Part shown: positions 18,131-26,054 of the stretch, one piece after another
Layout of the letters: each line of letters starts with the position of its first letter
How positions within the stretch are numbered: the stretch's first letter is position 1
From: Terriglobia bacterium
GTDB taxonomy: Bacteria; Acidobacteriota; Terriglobia; UBA7540
Direction: 5' to 3'
DNA length: 35,649 nucleotides
Assembly (NCBI GenBank): GCA_030041095.1
Contig: JASHON010000192.1
Coordinates: forward strand, 1 to 35,649
The notes under the pieces: model-generated
The model's database searches: none
Told to the model about the DNA's origin: nothing
The model's input: only the letters and a program-made list of their open reading frames with translations
Position numbers and translations under genes: made by a program

Positions 18131-18227
18131 CGGTTGCGCACGATGACGGCAGCGCGTCCTGCGCGGAGATCATCAGCGCCGCGAATGGTGCGCTGGCATC
18201 TTGCCGGCTTCCGTTGAATTGAAGGAA

Positions 18228-18258
18228 GTTGCCGGCTGGAAGCCGGCGCTACGGCAAC
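18228..18258. repeat. GC-rich palindrome downstream of nuoN
   Basis: GTTGCC (18228-18233) pairs with GGCAAC (18253-18258). Alternatively GCCGGCT (18231-18237) pairs with AGCCGGC (18241-18247) across GGA. The GCCGGCGCTACGG segment resembles the GTAGCGCCG element near 2614, reversed. No U-tract follows, so a terminator role between the convergent genes is possible but not shown. Confidence 0.5.
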
Positions 18259-18306
18259 TCCCCAAAAGACTTTTGCAAGGCCGTCTGCAAACGCGCACCC
18301 GCTCGG

Positions 18307-21300
18307 CTACGAGCTCGGCTGAAGCTGAAGCGCAGGCGCGCCTGCGGCGCGAAGCTGTCGATTGAGCGCGGGAAGATCGGTTTCAATCAGCCCATGCCAG
18401 CGCGTCATGACGCTTGAAAAGTCATGCTCGACGGTCGCGAGCCCGGCCGTTTGCGCAGCCGTGGGCGCGGCGTCCGCACTGTCTACGCTGCCATAAAGAG
18501 AGCCGACCTCGCCCGCAAGGCGCCCAAGCGTAAGCTGCGTTGAAACGGGACCAAACATTCCCGATGGCCCTCCCATCAGCGCCGCCAGTTTCTTCTTGAA
18601 AGCTGCCACCGAATCCGACGCGGCTTTTGGAACCTGGCTCCCGAGCTGCTTCTGCAACGAGCGTGCCTCCTGGATGGCTTCTGTGTTCTCGGTCATCATG
18701 GAGGCAAGATGAGTTTCCATGTTGAATTGTTGTTCCAGGGCAGGGAAGGGCGTCTTCACCCGAGGATCCATCTCCACCGTGAGCGGCTGGGTGTAAGCCT
18801 TTCCGTCGACGGTCAGGCGAACGGTATATTCGCCCGGAAGCGCGCGAGGACCGCGCGGATCGCGGGGCGTATCATGCGGAACGGCTGAGATGGGATAGTC
18901 GTAGTGAAGCGCTTTGGGCGTTGTGTAGTGCAGGTCCCAAACCCAGCGATGCATTCCGGCCGTAGTTGAAAGAATTTTCGGCTTTCGCACCCAATACAGC
19001 GGAATCACGAGCGTATTCTGCAGCTCAGCCATGGTCGCGTGAGGCTTTTCGTTGCTCGAATAGCGGCGAACAAGATTGCCCTGGCTGTCGAGAATCTCGA
19101 GCGTCACGGCGCCGGCGGCCGGCTGGCGGAGATCATAGTCGAGGATAGCGCCTGCAGGAGGGTTTTTGCCGGTGGGCACATCGGGCGGAAGCGGCGTGTC
19201 CGTGTTGGTATCGCGCCGGACGCGAATCGCCGTTTCCGGCTTGAACAGCGTTGCTTCGGAAGCTTCCGTCGACGCGCTGAGCTGCTCGAGCGGAGTGACA
19301 TCGTCAAGAATCCAGAACGAGCGCCCGTGTGTGGCGACGATCAAATCGTGCCCGTGCATCCAAAGGTCGCGCATGGAAGTATGAGGCAAATTGAGCTGCA
19401 GGGACTGCCAGTGGCCGCCATCATCGAACGAGACCCACACGTCTGTCTCCGTTCCCGCAAAAAGCAAGCCCTTCCGGTAAGGATCCTCGCGCACGGTGTT
19501 GACCGGAGAATCGTCGGGTAAGCCGTTGACGATCGGCTCCCAGGTTTTGCCGCCATCGTGCGTGCGATAGATGTAGGGATGAAGGTCGTTGATGCGGAAG
19601 CGGCTGACGGAGGCGTAAGCGGAAACATCGTCGAAATGGGAGGCGGTGATTTGCGTCACTTTGCTCCATGCCGTCATGCCGGGAGGCGTGACGTTTTGCC
19701 AGTGTTCGCCGCCGTCGTGCGTCACCCAGATGAATCCGTCGTCCGTGCCCGCCCAGATGGTATCCACATTCTTGAAGGACGGCCCAAGCGCGTAAATAAC
19801 ACCTCGCTGCCGGGCTGCCCCTTTATCCTTTGCAGCCATGGCGCCGAGGCTTTCAGGGATGCCGGGATGCGGGCGCGCGAGGTCCGGACTGATTTGGCGC
19901 CACGAGTGCGCGCCGTCGGTCGTTTCGAAAAGCACGTTGGCGGCGAAATAGAGCACGTGCGGATCGACAGGTGAAAAGATGATGGGTTGCGTCCGATCCA
20001 CGCGAACTTTCGAGGAACTGAGCGGAATCGGCGTCACGTCCTGCACCTGGCCAGTGCTCCAGTGATACTTGGTGACGTCAGAGGTTCCGGCGCCGTAAAA
20101 AATATCGGGATGAAGCGGGTCCGGCGCAACGTACCCGTATTCTTCCGCTCCTACGGGGTGCCATTCGCGAACCGTCACTTCGCCATCGTTGCCGCGCTCG
20201 GCGATGCATACGGAGCCGCTCTCCTGCTGGCCGCCGCAGACCCGATAAGGAAACGTATTGGTGGCCTCAACGTGATAGAGTTGCGCTGTGGGCTGGTTAT
20301 ACCACGAGCTCCAGGTGCGGCCGTCGTTCACGCTCACGATGGCGCCTTGGTCGCTTACCAGCAGAATGATGTTGGGATTGCGTGGATTGATCCAGATATT
20401 CTGATAATCATCGCCTCCCGGCGCGCCGCGAATCCCCCGCCATGTCTTTCCGCCATCGCGCGAGCGCCACGTGACGATGCTGGTGCTGTAGACGACGTCT
20501 GGATTTTGCGGATCGACTTTTGGAATGGGCAGATCGCCGCCTCCAATGCGCGCCGCAGGCCGCAGGTCCGTAGTGGCTGAATACCAGTGCTCGCCTCCAT
20601 CGTCCGAGCGATAAATGCCCAGGCCTCGTCCTGAGCCGTAGGAGCCGAAGACTTTTGTTGCCACCGTTGCGTACAGGCGCTGCGGATCGCTTGGGGCAAT
20701 GGCCACATACGCCTGGCGTACGTCTTTGGACAAACCCATTGTAAGTTGATGCCAGGTCTCGCCGCCGTCCGTCGATTTGTAAATCCCTCCTTCACTTCCC
20801 TGATATTCGTTGCCATACTCCCACGGTCCTTGCCTCACTGCCCATAGCGTGGCATAGACGACGTTGGGGTTTGACGGATCGATTTCCACATCGTCGCCGC
20901 CCGTATTCTCATCGATGTAGAGAACCTTCTTCCACGTCTTACCGCCGTCAGTGGAGCGGTAAATGCCGCGGCGCGTGCTCGGGCCATACGGACGTCCGAG
21001 CACGGCGGCAAAGACGCGGTTGGGATCGTTTGGATCAACGGCCATGGCGGGAATCTGGGCGCCCTCGGCCGTCCACAGATGCATCCAGGTCCTGCCTGCA
21101 TCCGTGGTCTTGTAGATGCCGTCGCCCACAGAAAGATCGGGCCGCGCCAGACCCTCACCGCTTCCCACATAAATGATGTTGGGGTTTGACGGAGCCACAA
21201 CGATCGCGCCGATGGACTGTGTAGGTTCGTGGTTGAATACCGGTTTCCAGGTGCGTCCGTAATCGTCGGATTTCCACACGCCGCCGTCGACCGCGCCGAC

Positions 21301-21492
21301 GTAAAAGACGTTAGGCTCCTGAGCCACCCCACACGCCGCCCGCGTCCGGCCGCCGCGGAACGGGCCGATCATGCGCCAGCGCATGGCTTGATACATCGTT
21401 TCCGGAAATTCCTGCGCGGCCGCCCGGCGGATCAGTGGCGACGCCAGACAACACATGGCCTCAAAAACGATCAGAGTGCGAATGCGAATCAT
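18307..21492 (-). CDS. Exported Asp-box (BNR/VPS10-type) beta-propeller protein
   Basis: The product has 1061 residues from ATG 21492 (MIRIRTLIVFEAM) with a signal peptide ending near AAAQ (about residue 27), so it is probably periplasmic or secreted. The first 740 residues hold about eleven Asp-box turns of the S-x-D-x-G-x-T-W type, for example SDDYGRTWK, STDGGKTWK, SRDGGKTWR, THDGGEHWQ and THDGGKTWE. They fold as one or two sialidase/sortilin-like beta propellers. The C-terminal third has a beta-sandwich-like part (PGEYTVRLTVDGKAYTQPL) and a helical end. Such proteins are often annotated 'glycosyl hydrolase', but the catalytic residues of sialidases are not evident and the substrate is unknown. 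An in-frame ATG at 21528 would add 12 residues before the signal peptide. Confidence 0.8.
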   Translation of the reverse strand: MIRIRTLIVFEAMCCLASPLIRRAAAQEFPETMYQAMRWRMIGPFRGGRTRAACGVAQEPNVFYVGAVDGGVWKSDDYGRTWKPVFNHEPTQSIGAIVVAPSNPNIIYVGSGEGLARPDLSVGDGIYKTTDAGRTWMHLWTAEGAQIPAMAVDPNDPNRVFAAVLGRPYGPSTRRGIYRSTDGGKTWKKVLYIDENTGGDDVEIDPSNPNVVYATLWAVRQGPWEYGNEYQGSEGGIYKSTDGGETWHQLTMGLSKDVRQAYVAIAPSDPQRLYATVATKVFGSYGSGRGLGIYRSDDGGEHWYSATTDLRPAARIGGGDLPIPKVDPQNPDVVYSTSIVTWRSRDGGKTWRGIRGAPGGDDYQNIWINPRNPNIILLVSDQGAIVSVNDGRTWSSWYNQPTAQLYHVEATNTFPYRVCGGQQESGSVCIAERGNDGEVTVREWHPVGAEEYGYVAPDPLHPDIFYGAGTSDVTKYHWSTGQVQDVTPIPLSSSKVRVDRTQPIIFSPVDPHVLYFAANVLFETTDGAHSWRQISPDLARPHPGIPESLGAMAAKDKGAARQRGVIYALGPSFKNVDTIWAGTDDGFIWVTHDGGEHWQNVTPPGMTAWSKVTQITASHFDDVSAYASVSRFRINDLHPYIYRTHDGGKTWEPIVNGLPDDSPVNTVREDPYRKGLLFAGTETDVWVSFDDGGHWQSLQLNLPHTSMRDLWMHGHDLIVATHGRSFWILDDVTPLEQLSASTEASEATLFKPETAIRVRRDTNTDTPLPPDVPTGKNPPAGAILDYDLRQPAAGAVTLEILDSQGNLVRRYSSNEKPHATMAELQNTLVIPLYWVRKPKILSTTAGMHRWVWDLHYTTPKALHYDYPISAVPHDTPRDPRGPRALPGEYTVRLTVDGKAYTQPLTVEMDPRVKTPFPALEQQFNMETHLASMMTENTEAIQEARSLQKQLGSQVPKAASDSVAAFKKKLAALMGGPSGMFGPVSTQLTLGRLAGEVGSLYGSVDSADAAPTAAQTAGLATVEHDFSSVMTRWHGLIETDLPALNRQLRAAGAPALQLQPSS

Positions 21493-21725
21493 AAGATTCC
21501 CCCAGCTTGGATTAAGATGAGCCAGCATTCGAAAACAGAAAACGGATATCAGCCATCACCACGGGCGCACGCAGGTAGCGCGCAAGAACCCGGTAGCCAG
21601 CCACTGACTAAAGCAGCACAGTATAGACCAAACGGAGATTCAATGCGCTTCGTTTCGAACCCACTGCGAAGCGGGAGATTGACACCGTGGCCGGGGCGTC
21701 AGAACATGATAGTGCGGAGGTTGGA

Positions 21726-22211
21726 ATGGACAGTCAGGACAAGGCGGTGCGGGATCATCTGTGCGATTTGCTGGGCGGCGGGAACGCCCACGTTGGATTT
21801 GACAAGGCCGTATCCGGCTTGCCGACGAAGTTGCGAGGTATGAGGCCGGCCGGAGCGCCGCATTCTCCCTGGGAAATCATCGAGCATCTGCGCATCGCGC
21901 AATGGGATATCCTCGAATTCAGCCGCAATCCGCGCCACGTCTCGCCCGAATGGCCCACGGGCTACTGGCCGGCCGGGCAAGCGCCTCCGACTAAGAGCGC
22001 GTGGGATAAGAGCGTCGTATCTTTTCGCGCCGGTCTCAATGCAATGAAGAGGCTTATCGCCAAACCATCCAGCGACCTGTACGCGCGTATTCCGCACGGA
22101 GAAGGGCAAACGCTGTTGCGCGAAGCCTTGGTCCTTGCGGATCACAACTCTTACCATCTGGCCGAGTTGGTTCTGGTGCGGCGCTTGCTCGGCGCCTGGA
22201 GAGAGAGCTGA
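21726..22211 (+). CDS. DinB-like four-helix-bundle protein
   Basis: The product has 161 residues from ATG 21726, which follows GGAGG (21716-21720) with a 5-base gap. The frame is open upstream to GTG 21687, but that start lacks such a site. The likely metal triad of the DinB/YfiT superfamily is visible as H54 (SPWEIIEHL) and H140 and H144 (DHNSYHLAEL). Relatives include thiol-dependent transferases and stress-induced proteins of unknown role. No cofactor or substrate can be named here. It lies divergently from the Asp-box gene and converges on flgL. Confidence 0.8.
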   Translation: MDSQDKAVRDHLCDLLGGGNAHVGFDKAVSGLPTKLRGMRPAGAPHSPWEIIEHLRIAQWDILEFSRNPRHVSPEWPTGYWPAGQAPPTKSAWDKSVVSFRAGLNAMKRLIAKPSSDLYARIPHGEGQTLLREALVLADHNSYHLAELVLVRRLLGAWRES

Positions 22212-22221
22212 TCCCTAACTG

Positions 22222-22328
22222 AAAGGCTGCGGAAAAAGCCTGTCTGCCTTGCCGAGTGAGCCGAGAAACCTCTGCATCTCTTCGAAAACAAATACTGGGA
22301 TTCTTCGCTGCGCTCAGTAAGAGTGGAG
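22222..22328. repeat. Interspersed palindromic repeat between dinB-like gene and flgL
   Basis: The gap starts GGCTGCGGAAAAAGCC (a 4-bp stem) and ends GGGATTCTTCGCTGCGCTCA. It contains CTCTGCATCTCTTCG, related to the 34756-34833 element (GAATC, CTTCGC, GCGCTCAG pieces). It fills the space between two convergent genes and may act as a bidirectional stop, although no U-tract is obvious. Confidence 0.45.
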
Positions 22329-22329
22329 G

Positions 22330-23232
22330 TTACAGCTTCAGGTAGCTGAAGAGCGTGTCTTGCGAAATGCTCGCGAAGCCTTGGAGTGCGGCTTGTAGCG
22401 TGGTGTCGTCCTGGCTGAGATTCGAGGCAACCGTAGCGACGTTGGCTGAAATCAGATTGCTCGCCTGCGTCGAAAGCGTTTGCTGCTCCTCGGAGAGGTT
22501 GGTGTTGACTTCGTCCAACTGATCGATGGCGTTTCCGTAGAAAGTTGCCTGCGAGTTGACGTTATTGTATGCGTCCGTGAGCTCGCTCAGAGCGCCGGTG
22601 ATGTTGGTATTCGTGCTCAGCGCCTGGCTCAAATCGTGCAGAGCCTGAAAAACATCTGCGCCCGAGGCGCCAAAGATCGAGCTGCCCGGAAGATTGGTAC
22701 TCACGGTTTGTCCGGGACCCACCTGAATGCTCGTCGTTTCAGAATTGCCCTGGTACGCAACGCCGGAAGATGACGTACTGCTCGAGACGTAGGGTACGGT
22801 GGTTGAGTCAGTTCCAGAAAACAGATAGGTGCCCTGATAAGATGTGTTGGCCAGCCCCAGGACCGTTTGCTGGATGGCTTGTACCTGCTGAGCAAGACCC
22901 TGAAGCTCCGTAGTGGAGTTGGTTCCGCTCGCGCCTTCGTTCCCGATCGTCAAAGCCTGATTCAGATTGTTGACGACCGACTGGAGCGTGCTGTCGGCAG
23001 TCTGAAGGGCGCCCTGAACGGTGGAAATATTCTGCGTGTACTGATCCACCTCGCTCGATTGAGCCTGGTTTTCGATGTAGGCCGATTCGGCAGCAGGATT
23101 ATCCGACGGCTGGTTCACGCTCTGGCCAGTGGAAAGCTCCTCCAGATCGTTATTCAAGCGGGTCTGATCCGCGTTCATATTGTACAGCATCGTCGAATAC
23201 AGGTCTGGAGCGATTCGCAATCCCATGGTCAT
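22330..23232 (-). CDS. flgL: Flagellar hook-filament junction protein FlgL
   Basis: The product has 300 residues and a flagellin-like architecture: an N-terminal helix pair (TRLNNDLEELSTGQSVNQPS followed by DNPAA), a serine/threonine-rich variable centre (about residues 140-190), and a C-terminal coiled helix ending LQAALQGFASISQDTLFSYL. FlgL (HAP3) is exported by the flagellar secretion system and joins the FlgK ring to the filament. It is close to the E. coli length (317). The start could be MTM at 23232 or MGLRI at 23226. It is the last gene of the minus-strand flagellar operon, 44 bp after flgK. Confidence 0.92.
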   Translation of the reverse strand: MTMGLRIAPDLYSTMLYNMNADQTRLNNDLEELSTGQSVNQPSDNPAAESAYIENQAQSSEVDQYTQNISTVQGALQTADSTLQSVVNNLNQALTIGNEGASGTNSTTELQGLAQQVQAIQQTVLGLANTSYQGTYLFSGTDSTTVPYVSSSTSSSGVAYQGNSETTSIQVGPGQTVSTNLPGSSIFGASGADVFQALHDLSQALSTNTNITGALSELTDAYNNVNSQATFYGNAIDQLDEVNTNLSEEQQTLSTQASNLISANVATVASNLSQDDTTLQAALQGFASISQDTLFSYLKL

Positions 23233-23276
23233 CCTCGAATAAGAGATCAGAGATCAGCCAGGCGCACTCCACGAAC

Positions 23277-24647
23277 TTAAATCATGTTAATGGTCGTTTG
23301 CATGAGCTGGTCGACCACTGTGGCCACCTGGGCCGAGGCATCATAAGCCTGTTGGTACAACACGAGGTTGGTGGCCTCGTCGTCAAGGGACACTCCTGAT
23401 ACCGAAGTGAGCTGATTTTGCAGTTGCTGCAACAAGGCTGTTTCCGACTGTTGCTGGGTGTTGGCCGAAGAGATTTGGTTTCCGATGTTATCCACCATGT
23501 TGGCGTAATAGTCTGTAGGCGTTTCGCCACTTATGATTTGTTGATTCTGGAGTCCGGCGAGAGCGAGCGCGTTCCCGTTGTCTCCCGACGTTCCGTCCGA
23601 GCTTGACGCGATTTCAGACGGGTCCGTGATGGCGACCGAAATCTCTGATGCCGCGCCCGTCACCCCCGAAAGCGGAGTGAAGAAGTCGCCGCCCGCGTCG
23701 CCGGAGGTGTCGTATCCCTCCGCCGACTGGGTGTTCACCGCATTCACCAGGTTGTAGGCGAGCGTGTTGAGCGAATTCAGAGTGTCAGGGATGGACGTAT
23801 CTCTTGCCTGAATCAGCCCGCCCAATTCGCCCTGAGTGATGGAACTTGTGATGTCCTGCCCGTTGGAGTAGATATCCTGCATCCCAGTCGACGAGTTCAG
23901 TTCGGTTTGAAGAGTGAAGCTCTGGTTTCCCACCACCAAGAGCGAGCCGTTTTGGGTGGAAAGCGTGTAGTTTCCACTCACGTTGTTGGTGACGGTCAGC
24001 CCAATCAGATTTGAAAGCTGGTTCACAAGCTCCGTTCTTTGGTCTACCAGCGTCCCCGAATCCTCTCCTTGCCCCTGGAGCGACGCAATCTGACCGTTCA
24101 GGGTGGCAATCTGGGAGGTGAGCTGATTCACCTGGCTCGCATCCTGCGAAACCGATTGATCCAGTCCGGATTGTATCTGCTGAAGGTTGCTCGCCGCCTG
24201 CTGAAAGTCGTCGGTCAAATCCTGGGCCGCACTGAGCACATCCTGTTGCAAGGTCGAGCTTGTTGGATCGGTGGCAAGGGACTCAAAGCTATTGAAGAAA
24301 TTGCTCAGGTCCGATTGCAGGCCGGTACCCCCTGTTTCATTGAAGAGCGATTGAACTTGATTCATCCCGTCGAGGTAGGAATTGAGCTGGCCCTGGACGG
24401 ACGTGCCCTGCTGAATTTCCAGTTGGACGACCGGATCCTGTAAGCTTTGGACCTGCTGCAGGGAGACTCCCATGCCGAAGAGGAGATTCCCTTCAAGGAT
24501 GGGCGTTTGCTCGGTCAAGACAGCCTCTTGACGCGAATACCCCGGAGTGTTGGCATTCGCGATGTTGTCAGCTGTCACTTCAAGTGCGCCTTGATCCGCT
24601 GACAATGCGTTCGTTGCAATGCCGAGAGCGCCAGAAAGTCCACCCAC
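23277..24647 (-). CDS. flgK: Flagellar hook-associated protein 1 FlgK
   Basis: The product has 456 residues and forms the first hook-filament junction zone. The N-terminal rod/hook signature is DNIANANTPGYSRQEAVL at about residues 27-44. The C-terminus, GVSLDDEATNLVLYQQAYDA and the following helix, is the family's conserved D1 element. It is shorter than E. coli FlgK (547), mainly in the central variable domains. It starts with GTG 24647. AAAGGAGG lies inside the end of the preceding flgN-like gene, nine bases upstream, which fixes this start. Confidence 0.94.
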   Translation of the reverse strand: MGGLSGALGIATNALSADQGALEVTADNIANANTPGYSRQEAVLTEQTPILEGNLLFGMGVSLQQVQSLQDPVVQLEIQQGTSVQGQLNSYLDGMNQVQSLFNETGGTGLQSDLSNFFNSFESLATDPTSSTLQQDVLSAAQDLTDDFQQAASNLQQIQSGLDQSVSQDASQVNQLTSQIATLNGQIASLQGQGEDSGTLVDQRTELVNQLSNLIGLTVTNNVSGNYTLSTQNGSLLVVGNQSFTLQTELNSSTGMQDIYSNGQDITSSITQGELGGLIQARDTSIPDTLNSLNTLAYNLVNAVNTQSAEGYDTSGDAGGDFFTPLSGVTGAASEISVAITDPSEIASSSDGTSGDNGNALALAGLQNQQIISGETPTDYYANMVDNIGNQISSANTQQQSETALLQQLQNQLTSVSGVSLDDEATNLVLYQQAYDASAQVATVVDQLMQTTINMI

Positions 24648-24650
24648 GGG

Positions 24651-25106
24651 TCAAAACCTCCTTTGCTGAGTCAGGAAATCCGGATACACGCCCAAACAAT
24701 AGGCCACGACGTTTTGCAAGACGATGAGCGTGCAACGGGAGCGGCGCAGGAATTCAGCGTAAACCTTGTTTCGGAAGGCGACATTCGCGCACGCCGCTTC
24801 ACACTCTCGCCAGAGATGCTGGATGGCGAGCGCTGTTTCGGCTTCCAGCCCGCCGGCCTGCTCCTCAGTCACTTCGTTCGTGGGCTTCGCCGTTTTCGCC
24901 GATGAAGGTCCGAGGTGAGCGATCTCCTGATCGAGGCTGAGAATCAATTCGCAAAGGCGACTTTTCTTCCCATCTCTCATCTGCAGCTCTTCCAGGTTCA
25001 GGGCGATGCAAGCTTCCTGTCCTGCAGCGATTTCGTGAGCCAGCGCCTGGAGCGCTTCCAGGCGCCGGCGCAGAAGCGAAACGAGCGGGTGGGCTTTTGC
25101 ATCCAT
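24651..25106 (-). CDS. flgN: FlgN-like flagellar export chaperone
   Basis: This 151-residue helical protein lies directly before flgK, with only 3 bp between stop and start. FlgN proteins are helical chaperones that deliver FlgK and FlgL to the export gate. The LLRRRLEALQALAHEIAAGQ start, the central charged linker and the C-terminal helix with a hydrophobic LIVLQNVVAYCLGVY stretch fit that fold. The family is weakly conserved, so the call leans on position and predicted helicity. It begins 3 bp after the preceding small ORF, suggesting coupled translation. Confidence 0.7.
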   Translation of the reverse strand: MDAKAHPLVSLLRRRLEALQALAHEIAAGQEACIALNLEELQMRDGKKSRLCELILSLDQEIAHLGPSSAKTAKPTNEVTEEQAGGLEAETALAIQHLWRECEAACANVAFRNKVYAEFLRRSRCTLIVLQNVVAYCLGVYPDFLTQQRRF

Positions 25107-25109
25107 AAG

Positions 25110-25304
25110 CTACGCGTCCAAATCCAGCTTGTGCGGCGTTTCTTCTTCTCCGGCCTCTTCAAGTTCCACTTCGACCGGCGTCTCAACCCTGGCAACAGTG
25201 GCCCGCCTCTTCGCGGGCGTCCGCCGTTCCGAATAGGGACGGTCTTCAATCGAGTGTGCTGCCGGAGGGATGCGCATCGTTGATCCGTCGAACAGATCCG
25301 CCAT
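25110..25304 (-). CDS. Small charged protein of the flagellar operon, unknown function
   Basis: The product has 64 residues beginning MADLFDGSTMRIPP, with a proline/arginine-rich middle and a very acidic C-terminus (VELEEAGEEETPHKLDLDA). I do not recognise a family. It has a good AGAGGAG ribosome site 9-10 bases upstream of ATG 25304 and sits between flgM (36-bp gap) and flgN (3-bp gap). It is therefore very probably translated. It is likely disordered. A regulatory or chaperone-adaptor role in late flagellar export is conceivable, but nothing in the sequence proves it. Confidence 0.65.
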   Translation of the reverse strand: MADLFDGSTMRIPPAAHSIEDRPYSERRTPAKRRATVARVETPVEVELEEAGEEETPHKLDLDA

Positions 25305-25340
25305 AAACGCCTTCTCCTCTCATGCGAAATCCGCCCGCGA

Positions 25341-25661
25341 TTAAGTGTTGGACGGGGCGCCGAAGAGGTCTTCATGAATGGCGTCGGCTATCTGATGGCT
25401 ACCGGGATTATAGGTGCCGTTGGCCACGGCTTTCTGCAAAGAGCTAACCCGCTCCTGGCGAATGTCCGGCACAGTCGCAAGCTGCGACTTGAGCGCTTGC
25501 ACGCCGGTGTTGCTGAGTGAAACCTCTGCACTGGGCGATTCCGCAGCCACCTCAGCGTTTGGGGTTCCCTGGGCGACCGATTCATTGTCAACCTTACGAA
25601 CAGGCTGGCTGAGATCAGCCTGGTTGGTTGAGGACGTCGAATTCGGAAAGCTGACTGCCAT
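25341..25661 (-). CDS. flgM: Anti-sigma-28 factor FlgM
   Basis: The product has 106 residues from ATG 25661, which follows AGGAGG with a 6-base gap. The longer frame from 25679 is less likely. The C-terminal half shows the FlgM pattern (DIRQERVSSLQKAVANGTY followed by a HQIADAI segment), which wraps around sigma-28 (FliA) and holds it until the hook is complete. The N-terminal half is Ser/Thr/Asn-rich and disordered, as expected for an exported anti-sigma factor. Its location between flgJ and flgN/flgK fits the hook checkpoint. Confidence 0.88.
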   Translation of the reverse strand: MAVSFPNSTSSTNQADLSQPVRKVDNESVAQGTPNAEVAAESPSAEVSLSNTGVQALKSQLATVPDIRQERVSSLQKAVANGTYNPGSHQIADAIHEDLFGAPSNT

Positions 25662-25735
25662 TGAATTCCTCCTGGCCAAAAATCATCACGCACCATATCG
25701 GCCAGGCTTAAGAAAACTTTAATTCCCTCGCCAGG

Positions 25736-26053
25736 CTAAGAGGACAAGGCCGGCGCCAGAGAATTGTAAAGGATTCGCGCAAGCCCTAAACCCCCTGCCT
25801 TCGCAACGCCTTGCGAAGCTTCCTGGATGCCAAAGCCCTGCATCGTGGCGGACCCGGGATCGTTCCCGATATCCATACCCTGAGGTTGCATTTCTCCCCA
25901 AAGATCGGAGATCAGCAAACCCTCGAAATCCTGGCATTCCTGGAACAGTTTCCTCGTTTGCACGTTCGAGTTCGGGTTGGGCACCGATGGCGTGAACGGG
26001 TGGACGGAATACCAGTCCGCGGTGCTGCTCCCGACCGAAGAGACAGGGCTCAT
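25736..26053 (-). CDS. flgJ: Rod-binding protein (FlgJ N-terminal domain only)
   Basis: The product has 105 residues that match the N-terminal rod-scaffold domain of FlgJ: CQDFEGLLISDLWGEMQ, then a Gly-rich segment and GVAKAGGLGLARIL. The C-terminal muramidase domain of enterobacterial FlgJ is absent, as in many phyla that use a separate hydrolase. It starts 1 bp after the flgI stop, which suggests co-translation. The protein is exported and caps the growing rod. Confidence 0.82.
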   Translation of the reverse strand: MSPVSSVGSSTADWYSVHPFTPSVPNPNSNVQTRKLFQECQDFEGLLISDLWGEMQPQGMDIGNDPGSATMQGFGIQEASQGVAKAGGLGLARILYNSLAPALSS

Positions 26054-26054
26054 A

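Noticed and set aside
22222-22328. A classical Rho-independent terminator between the convergent dinB-like and flgL genes
   Set aside because: The only stem at the start is 4 bp and no U-tract follows on either strand. It is better described as an interspersed repeat.
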